Of a stretch of 10,398 nt of DNA, positions 5,893 to 10,398 are shown one piece after another. The stretch spans positions 1-10,398 of the forward strand of contig DATKWD010000063.1 of NCBI GenBank assembly GCA_035529695.1, read 5' to 3'. This stretch comes from DATKWD01 sp035529695. Its GTDB lineage: Bacteria; Actinomycetota; Acidimicrobiia; Acidimicrobiales; Salinilacustritrichaceae. A program made the position numbers and the translations under genes. Position 1 is the stretch's first letter. The number at the start of each line of letters is the position of its first letter. Below the pieces are notes generated by a model. The model had not been told where the DNA came from and searched no databases. It saw only the letters and a program-made list of their open reading frames with translations.

Positions 5893-8150
5893 CCGAGCAC
5901 CTCGTCGGCCTCGGGCCGGCGCGGACGAGCCAGCGCGAGGATTCCCACGGCCACGACGATCAGCACCACGACTTCGCCGAGGGTGTCGAGCGCCCGGATG
6001 TCGGTGAGGATCACGTTCACGAGGTTGTTCCCCCCACCCTCCTCGACCCCCTGATCGGTGAGGGCCTCGAGTGGCGCCGCCCCCTGGGGGTTCGACACGC
6101 TCGACGCGAGCGCGATGGCGACCGAGATGCCAACCGTCGCAGCGACGGCGATGCGGATGCCCCGCCACACGTGCCCGACCGGTGGGAACCGTCGGGCCAG
6201 ATGACCGAGGCCGACCACGAACCCGACGACCACGACCGTCTCGACGAGCAACTGGGTGAGGGCGAGGTCCGGGGCGCCCTGGGCCACGAACAGCCCCGAG
6301 ACCCCGATGCCGACGGCCCCGAGGCCGAGCGCGGCCCCCAGCCGAGAGCCCACCACGGCGGCCGTGAGCGCCGCCGCGACGACCAGGACCGCCAGCACCG
6401 CCTGCGTGGGGTTGTCCCACCGATACAGGACGTCGAGGTCGAGCGCCGTGGCGAACGGGACCGTCGCCAGCGCCGCGGTCAAGGCCATGGTCGCGACGTA
6501 GACGGGCAGAGATCCGTGCTGCACTCGGCCGGTCACCCGTCGAGCCACGACGAGGACACCATCGATGAGCGCATCGACGAAGGTGGCACCGACCGGATCG
6601 GGCACCGAGCTCACCCGTCGGGCCAGCACCAAGCCCAACACCGCACCGGCACCGACGATGCCCATCGACACGACGAACGCGTCGGTGAGCCCGGGCCAGC
6701 GCAACAGTTCGTAGACGTCGGCCTTGGGATCGATCTGCACGGCGGCCGGCCGGACCACGCCGGTCACCCAGCCGAGCGCGACGAACCCAGCGACGCTGCC
6801 GACGCCCAACAGGGCCGTCGGGAGCCGCATGGCCGGGCGTGACGGCTGCACTGGCGTGGCCGGACCGGTGCCGGTGAACACGCCGAGTACGAGCCGCAGC
6901 GAGTAGGCGACGGTGAGGACCGATCCCCCGATCACGAGGCCGCCCACGACCAGCGCCTCGGCGCCCGAGAGCCCGAGCACCGCCTCGACCGCTGCCTCCT
7001 TGGCAGCGAAGCCCAGAAGAGGCGGCACGCCCGCCATCGACGCCGCAGAGACGATCGCGACGGCGAAGGCGACCGGCATCGATCGCCAGAGTCCCGACAG
7101 CTCGGAGATGTCGCGCGTTCCGGTCCTGACGTCGACCTCACCGACCACCATGAACAGCGCCGCCTTGAAGACCGCGTGAGCTGCGAGGATCGAGATCGCG
7201 GCGAAGGTGGCCTTTGACGATCCCAACGACAGCAACGCGATCATCAACCCGAGCTGCGACACCGTGCCCCACGCCAGGATCAGCTTGGCATCCACGTGGC
7301 GCAGGGCACCGACCGCCCCCCACACCACCGAGGCCAGACCGAACGTGAGGCCCAACGGCTTCCAGACACCCACCTCGCTGAACACGGGCGATCCGAGCGC
7401 GACCAGGACGACGCCGGCCTTCACCATGGTCGCCGAGTGCAGATAGGCACTCACCGGGGTCGGCGCGGCCATGGCGCCTGGGAGCCACACGTGGAACGGG
7501 ACCTGGGCCGATTTCGTGGCAGCGGCCACCATCACCAGGACTGAAGCAGCGGTCGCCCCGGCGCCACTGACCGGCGGCATCTGACTGAGCCTCGTGACGC
7601 CGGTGGCGTCGACGACCAACACGAAGCCGGCTAGCAGCGCGAGTCCTCCGGACGCGGTGATGAGCAGCGCCCGGCGGGCGGCGGCACGCGCCACCGGATC
7701 GGTGTTCTTGTGGCCGACGAGCAGGAACGACGTGATCGACGTCAGTTCCCAGAAGACGAACAGCGTCCAGACCGAGTCAGACCAGACCAGTCCGACCATC
7801 GCCGTGCTGAAGGCGAGCAGGGTCGTGGCGAATCGACCGAGACCGGGGGTGCCCGGGCTGAAGTAGCCGTACGAGTAGACGAACACGGCGACGCCGATGC
7901 CCGACACCACCACGGTCATGAGTGCCCCCAGCGGTCCCACGCTGAAGGAGAAGCCGAGGTCGAGGCCACGAACCCAGTCGAGTTCGGCCGTGTCCGGAAC
8001 GGTTTCGCCGAGACGAGCGAGCGCCCAGGCCGTCGTCACGGCCGGTGGCACGGCCGCAAGCCAGAAGGTCCGACGCCCGAGCCGGTCGCCGCTGAGGCCG
8101 AGGAGGCCACAGACAGCCACGTGCGCAGCAAGGAGGAGCCAGATCACCAC
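5889..8150 (-). CDS. mrpA: Mrp/Mnh cation:proton antiporter subunit A (NuoL-like, with C-terminal MrpB-like extension)
   Basis: This 753-residue protein is the largest, proton-translocating subunit. Its first two thirds are NuoL-like: E135 in LFVFWELTSITSFLLVG, K213 and H220 in TKSAQVPFHVWLPGAM, H238 and K244 in YLHSATMVKAGV, K289 in DAKLILAWGTVSQLG, H325 and K329 in HAVFKAALF, and K384 in PPLLGFAAKE. The C-terminal third holds the DUF4040-type motif APDLALTQLLVETV and the MbhE-like end NNLVNVILTDIRALDTLGEVVVL, so the gene is complete, near the roughly 800 residues of Bacillus MrpA. The frame stays open up to an ATG at 8234, but those 28 extra residues are polar and cross the promoter and dyad. 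I start at GTG 8148-8150, which has TAGGG 6 nt upstream and opens a hydrophobic first helix. GTG at 8147 or TTG at 8156 are possible. One oddity is Gly at residue 72, where relatives carry Asp. Confidence 0.95.
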   Translation of the reverse strand: MVIWLLLAAHVAVCGLLGLSGDRLGRRTFWLAAVPPAVTTAWALARLGETVPDTAELDWVRGLDLGFSFSVGPLGALMTVVVSGIGVAVFVYSYGYFSPGTPGLGRFATTLLAFSTAMVGLVWSDSVWTLFVFWELTSITSFLLVGHKNTDPVARAAARRALLITASGGLALLAGFVLVVDATGVTRLSQMPPVSGAGATAASVLVMVAAATKSAQVPFHVWLPGAMAAPTPVSAYLHSATMVKAGVVLVALGSPVFSEVGVWKPLGLTFGLASVVWGAVGALRHVDAKLILAWGTVSQLGLMIALLSLGSSKATFAAISILAAHAVFKAALFMVVGEVDVRTGTRDISELSGLWRSMPVAFAVAIVSAASMAGVPPLLGFAAKEAAVEAVLGLSGAEALVVGGLVIGGSVLTVAYSLRLVLGVFTGTGPATPVQPSRPAMRLPTALLGVGSVAGFVALGWVTGVVRPAAVQIDPKADVYELLRWPGLTDAFVVSMGIVGAGAVLGLVLARRVSSVPDPVGATFVDALIDGVLVVARRVTGRVQHGSLPVYVATMALTAALATVPFATALDLDVLYRWDNPTQAVLAVLVVAAALTAAVVGSRLGAALGLGAVGIGVSGLFVAQGAPDLALTQLLVETVVVVGFVVGLGHLARRFPPVGHVWRGIRIAVAATVGISVAIALASSVSNPQGAAPLEALTDQGVEEGGGNNLVNVILTDIRALDTLGEVVVLIVVAVGILALARPRRPEADEVLG

Positions 8151-8168
8151 CCTCAACCCTACATCCCA

Positions 8169-8174
8169 ATCATA
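8169..8174 (-). promoter_or_regulatory. Candidate -10 box of the mrp operon promoter
   Basis: On the minus strand this reads TATGAT, five of six matches to TATAAT, inside an AT-rich patch that stands out in this GC-rich window. It would place the transcript start near 8162-8160, giving a leader of only about 10-12 nt that still contains TAGGG before the GTG at 8150. No good -35 box lies 16-18 nt upstream; that position falls in the centre of the dyad, which would suit either an activator-dependent or a repressible promoter. Assignment is by eye. Confidence 0.45.
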
Positions 8175-8180
8175 ATTTCC

Positions 8181-8208
8181 CTCTCTGAAAAGGTATCTTT
8201 TGAGTGTG
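8181..8208. promoter_or_regulatory. Imperfect 28-bp dyad between divergent mrpA and the winged-helix gene (candidate operator)
   Basis: The core AAAAG-GTAT-CTTTT (8188-8201) is a perfect 5-bp inverted repeat around 4 nt. Symmetry continues outward with CT at 8185-8186 pairing AG at 8203-8204, and C/G pairs at 8183/8206 and 8181/8208. In total 10 of 14 position pairs are complementary. The dyad centre (8194.5) is almost exactly midway between the two starts (8150 and 8237) and overlaps the -35 region expected for mrpA. Winged-helix dimers typically bind dyads of this size. That the adjacent regulator binds it is inference from position. Confidence 0.5.
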
Positions 8209-8236
8209 CTGTTGGTTAGCCTGCCGACGACCATCC

Positions 8237-8536
8237 ATGAGCGACACGAACCAAAGCATCGACGACGGGAAGTGGACCTTCCTCACCAACCACGGCCATG
8301 TGCTGGTCGCGCTGTCGCGCGACGCCGAGCTACGGCAACGAGACATCGCCGATCTGGTCGGAATCACCGAAGGAGCGGTCCAGCGCATCCTCCACGAACT
8401 GACCGAGGCCGGCTACCTCGAGGTCCGAAGGGTCGGTCGCCGCAACACCTATGAGGTCCACGCCGAGTTCGGCCTCCGCCACCCCCTCGAGGCGGGCCGC
8501 ACGGTCGGCGACCTGCTGACCGCGCTCGATCGCTGA
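8237..8536 (+). CDS. Small winged helix-turn-helix transcriptional regulator (MarR/ArsR-like fold)
   Basis: This 99-residue single-domain DNA-binding protein starts MSDTNQSIDDGKWTFLTNHG. Residues 20-32 form the first helix (HVLVALSRDAELR). Residues 33-60 are the helix-turn-helix, RQRDIADLVGITEGAVQRILHELTEAGY, with the recognition helix at about 44-56. Residues 61-75 are a basic beta wing (LEVRRVGRRNTYEV). The C-terminal helix (80-99, LRHPLEAGRTVGDLLTALD) probably dimerises. The same LTNH...LRDIA-like layout is widespread in Actinobacteria as stand-alone winged-helix proteins of unknown target. There is no cysteine, so no thiol or metal-cysteine sensor is visible, and there is no separate ligand domain. 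The ATG at 8237 is chosen because the in-frame ATG 33 nt upstream (8204) would add a Cys/Trp-rich stretch unlike the family. No Shine-Dalgarno is evident, so the transcript may be leaderless. It is divergent from mrpA across the dyad. Confidence 0.85.
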   Translation: MSDTNQSIDDGKWTFLTNHGHVLVALSRDAELRQRDIADLVGITEGAVQRILHELTEAGYLEVRRVGRRNTYEVHAEFGLRHPLEAGRTVGDLLTALDR

Positions 8537-8540
8537 CCGG

Positions 8541-8560
8541 CGTCGCCGAGAGCGGCGTCG
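8541..8560 (+). terminator. GC-rich hairpin just after the winged-helix gene
   Basis: CGCCG at 8544-8548 and CGGCG at 8553-8557 pair around AGAG, with two further C/G pairs outside a single T-T mismatch. It begins 5 nt past the regulator's stop. There is no T-run, so it is not a canonical intrinsic terminator, but hairpins of this kind commonly mark transcript ends in GC-rich actinobacteria. The terminator role is inferred. Confidence 0.35.
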
Positions 8561-8574
8561 AAGCAACGCAGTCT

Positions 8575-8593
8575 CGGCTCACACGGTGAGCCG
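8575..8593. terminator. 8-bp perfect hairpin between convergent genes (probable bidirectional terminator)
   Basis: CGGCTCAC (8575-8582) and GTGAGCCG (8586-8593) form a perfect 8-bp stem with a 3-nt loop. It lies between the convergent winged-helix gene (ends 8536) and HNH gene (stop at 8612), where a shared terminator is expected. No T-run follows on either strand. It is the strongest simple hairpin I saw in a non-coding gap here. Confidence 0.5.
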
Positions 8594-8611
8594 CGTGCCA
8601 GATGAGCTGTC

Positions 8612-10327
8612 TCAGCTGACCCTCTGACGGTCAGGCTCGACCTGACCTGGATGACGGACGTCGCCAGGGGCCACGAAGGCTCGGCGGCCGGTGCCGTGAA
8701 CGAGCGCCCAGCCGAGGCGGGTCTTCTTGTCGTGGTCGGCGCTGCAGAGTCGGTCGAGCCAGGGCAGGAAGGTGGTGCGGGTGTGGGCGTAGTCATGGCG
8801 ATGGTCGACCTCGAGGCCGACGGTGTTGTCGCACGTCTCGTTCGAACAACCCGGCTGCGCCCAGTCGAGGGCGGTGGTCTGGACGGCGTTGGCCCGTCGG
8901 CCGGCGTGAGCGACCGTGGTGACATCGACGCCTTTGGTCACCAGAGTGGCGATGAAGGGATCGCCCGCCTCGATGAGTGAGCGGACGTGGCTGACCGGGA
9001 CGGGCCCGACACCGGCGATCTCGCACACCTCATCGTCGGCGATGCCACCACGTGTGAGGGCGGCGTGGTCGACCCGGATGAGGATCTTGGTGTCGAGTCC
9101 GCGACCCAAGGCGGCTCTTGCCAGGTCGGTGAGGTCGGGTTCAGCGTCGGTGTGGTCGGTGCCCGTTGGGATGAGCGGTGGTCTGGGTCGGTCGGGGTCG
9201 GGTGGTCGGTCCGGTGGTCGGGAGAGCCCGAACAGCGGCAGCGCGTCTGGCGGATGGGCGGCGGCGAGACGTTCACGAGCTCGGCCGGCGCCGGTGGGAG
9301 CGGGATCAGAGCCACCCACTCTCGGACTGGTTTCACGGTCACCACCTGTGGGTGAAGCTGCAGGGCCGCCATCGACCGAAGCGGGTCCGGGGTCACCGTC
9401 GGCCGGCGCAGATGCAGGACCTCCACCGGTCGGTTCAGGCGCCGTGTCACCGCCGGCCGGGGCAGGCGCAGGGTCGGCACCCACGGACGCGGACGGACTC
9501 GTCGAGCCGGCCTCCTGGCCGCACGTGCCACCGGTTGGCTGGGCTTCGGGCGGTCGGGCGTCGGTCGCCGTGGGCTCGTCGGCCGCACGGGGGTCGAGTT
9601 CGCCGCGGGCGATGCGCATCAGGATGAGCAGGGCGTCGGCCATGCGCTGGCCGTGCGGGCGGCGGATACCCCGACGGCGTTCCTCGAGGAACAGCCGCTG
9701 AGCGACTGCCTCGCAGCCGGCCCAGATCTCCGCGGTCTCGTCAGCCGTCGAGTGATGGATCACCTCGGTCGACCCATCATCGCAGGTCCGCTTGCGCAGG
9801 TGCCGGGCGGACCGCCGCCGCCGATGCGCTCCGTCGGGGTCGGTCTCGGCTTCGGCCTTGACCCGCTCGCACTCCTCGCGCAGATCGCGCAGCGTGCCCT
9901 TCTTGGCCTTGGCCTTCCCGACGAGTTCGTCCTCCTTGGCGGGGTTGGCCTGCGCGGCCTTGCCGACCGCGGCGGCCTGCTGGGGCGAGACCTCACCCTG
10001 CTTCGACGCTGCATCGAGGGCAGGCTGCGTCTTTCGACGCCGAGCGGTCTCGATCGCCTCACGGGCCTCGCCCGGCGAAGTGCCGGTGGCACCGGCCAGC
10101 CAGTCCTCGGGGCGGCGGGCACCGTTGCGTTCCCACGCTCGCCCCTGCGCCACCCGCTCGGCCACCGAGGCTTCCATCGCCGATGCGGTGTTGATGATCG
10201 ACCGCAGCACCCCGACCAGGTTCATCGCGTCGTGGGGGTAGAGCGCATCGGCCTCCAACCGAGATGCCACGGCGCACAGACGGTCACGAATCACCGAGAT
10301 CTCAGCGAGGTCGGGCATCGAACTCAT
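8612..10327 (-). CDS. DUF222 / HNH endonuclease-like protein (13E12 family)
   Basis: This 571-residue protein has an N-terminal DUF222 domain (about 10-245), helical and basic, including SAMEASVAERVAQGRAWERNGARRPEDWLAGATGTS and a Lys/Arg-rich stretch at 138-182. Next comes a Pro/Gly/Ala/Asp-rich linker (about 245-395) carrying 9-residue repeats. A second conserved part (400-485, TKILIRVDHAALTRGGIADDEVCEIAGVGPVPVSHVRSLI) leads to the HNH domain at 490-540. There C494 and C499, D508-H509-R510, C528 and H532 give a zinc-finger-like HNH centre with its catalytic His and second His in place, so it looks intact. Members are abundant and often multicopy in Actinobacteria. They are suspected nucleases of mobile or self-spreading character, but their substrate is not known. 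The ATG at 10325-10327 has TAGGGT 6 nt upstream, fitting a leaderless transcript; M4 is an alternative start. Nothing adjacent is recognisable as an intron, transposase or toxin partner. Confidence 0.9.
   Translation of the reverse strand: MSSMPDLAEISVIRDRLCAVASRLEADALYPHDAMNLVGVLRSIINTASAMEASVAERVAQGRAWERNGARRPEDWLAGATGTSPGEAREAIETARRRKTQPALDAASKQGEVSPQQAAAVGKAAQANPAKEDELVGKAKAKKGTLRDLREECERVKAEAETDPDGAHRRRRSARHLRKRTCDDGSTEVIHHSTADETAEIWAGCEAVAQRLFLEERRRGIRRPHGQRMADALLILMRIARGELDPRAADEPTATDARPPEAQPTGGTCGQEAGSTSPSASVGADPAPAPAGGDTAPEPTGGGPASAPADGDPGPASVDGGPAASPTGGDRETSPRVGGSDPAPTGAGRARERLAAAHPPDALPLFGLSRPPDRPPDPDRPRPPLIPTGTDHTDAEPDLTDLARAALGRGLDTKILIRVDHAALTRGGIADDEVCEIAGVGPVPVSHVRSLIEAGDPFIATLVTKGVDVTTVAHAGRRANAVQTTALDWAQPGCSNETCDNTVGLEVDHRHDYAHTRTTFLPWLDRLCSADHDKKTRLGWALVHGTGRRAFVAPGDVRHPGQVEPDRQRVS
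9284..9499 (-). repeat. Degenerate 27-bp tandem repeats in the HNH gene (8 units of 9 residues)
   Basis: Residues 277-348 of the HNH protein divide without gaps into eight 9-residue units: SPSASVGAD, PAPAPAGGD, TAPEPTGGG, PASAPADGD, PGPASVDGG, PAASPTGGD, RETSPRVGG and SDPAPTGAG. The shared pattern is small/Pro residues followed by G/D-G-D/G at positions 7-9. The units are too diverged for recent slippage but keep phase, and they form a flexible, disordered linker between the DUF222 and HNH halves. Confidence 0.65.
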
Positions 10328-10333
10328 GTTCGT

Positions 10334-10339
10334 ACCCTA
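10334..10339 (-). promoter_or_regulatory. Candidate -10 box of the HNH gene (leaderless)
   Basis: On the minus strand this reads TAGGGT and ends 6 nt before the ATG at 10327. A TANNNT hexamer about 6-7 nt before a start codon is the common arrangement for leaderless actinobacterial transcripts, and no Shine-Dalgarno is present. No convincing -35 box is seen. Confidence 0.4.
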
Positions 10340-10398
10340 CTCGGGGGGTGAGACAGCCATCGGCCGAGAACATGCCCGATTCGGAAGAGATCCGAGGA

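Noticed and set aside
5443..6420. Longer 325-codon version of mrpB
   Set aside because: The N-terminal 176 residues are Gly/Arg-rich out-of-frame translation of mrpA. The ATG at 5892 gives a normal-length MrpB with a GAGGTG site and the same 4-nt overlap seen in the rest of the operon.
8612..10327. Idea that the HNH gene is part of a homing intron, retron or defence island
   Set aside because: No intron structure, reverse transcriptase, methylase, toxin or direct repeats flank it. DUF222-HNH genes are commonly free-standing in actinobacterial genomes.
9653..10351. Plus-strand open frames opposite the DUF222 half of the HNH gene
   Set aside because: Antisense shadows with no domain. The minus-strand protein has an intact HNH centre and accounts for the codon pattern.
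10328..10398. Possible edges of further genes: a plus-strand ATG at 10372 (MPDSEEIRG...) and a minus-strand frame ending in TGA that would overlap the HNH start as ATGA
   Set aside because: Only 9 and 24 codons are visible and the two conflict with each other. Neither shows a ribosome site or recognisable residues, and the TAGGGT box favours a promoter here. More flanking sequence would decide it.
1..10398. CRISPR arrays, tRNA or rRNA genes, insertion sequence ends
   Set aside because: Reading both strands, I found no regularly spaced identical repeats, no tRNA-like cloverleaf with T-loop sequence, and no terminal inverted repeats with a transposase.

Overview
This is a 10.4 kb GC-rich bacterial window, most likely from an actinobacterium. 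The evidence is the strong G/C bias at third codon positions, GTG starts, genes packed with little or no space between them, a DUF222/HNH (13E12-type) protein and a short winged-helix regulator of a type common in Actinobacteria. A marine or freshwater Acidimicrobiia-like lineage would fit, but the sequence alone does not settle that.

The minus strand from about 8150 down to 1 looks like one long transcription unit. It starts with a complete seven-subunit Mrp/Mnh cation/proton antiporter operon, mrpA-B-C-D-E-F-G (8150 to 2502). Every one of its six internal junctions is an exact 4-nt ATGA or GTGA stop/start overlap. After 54 nt comes a metallo-beta-lactamase-fold alkyl sulfatase (2447 to 528) with all its expected zinc ligands. 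A DUF1801 protein (519 to 154) follows after 8 nt, and then, after a 69-nt leader containing an inverted repeat, the first 28 codons of a universal stress protein that runs off the left edge. I see no terminator inside this run, so cation/pH homeostasis, sulfate-ester hydrolysis and a stress protein may be co-expressed.

Facing the operon across an AT-rich 86-bp gap is a 99-residue winged-helix DNA-binding protein (8237 to 8536, plus strand). The gap holds a plausible mrpA -10 box (TATGAT) and an imperfect 28-bp dyad centred almost exactly midway between the two starts. The simplest reading, which is an inference, is that the small regulator binds this dyad and controls the Mrp operon and itself.

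To the right, convergent with the regulator and separated from it by a 75-bp gap with two GC-rich hairpins, is a 571-residue DUF222-HNH nuclease-like protein (10327 to 8612). It has a long Pro/Gly/Ala linker built from degenerate 9-residue (27-bp) repeats. The last 71 bases hold its probable leaderless promoter and no gene I can establish.

I see no tRNA, rRNA, CRISPR array, insertion sequence or phage gene. Most of the window is ordinary core-type physiology. The least routine parts are the regulator/dyad pair, the attachment of an alkyl sulfatase to an Mrp operon, and the repeat-built linker of the HNH protein.
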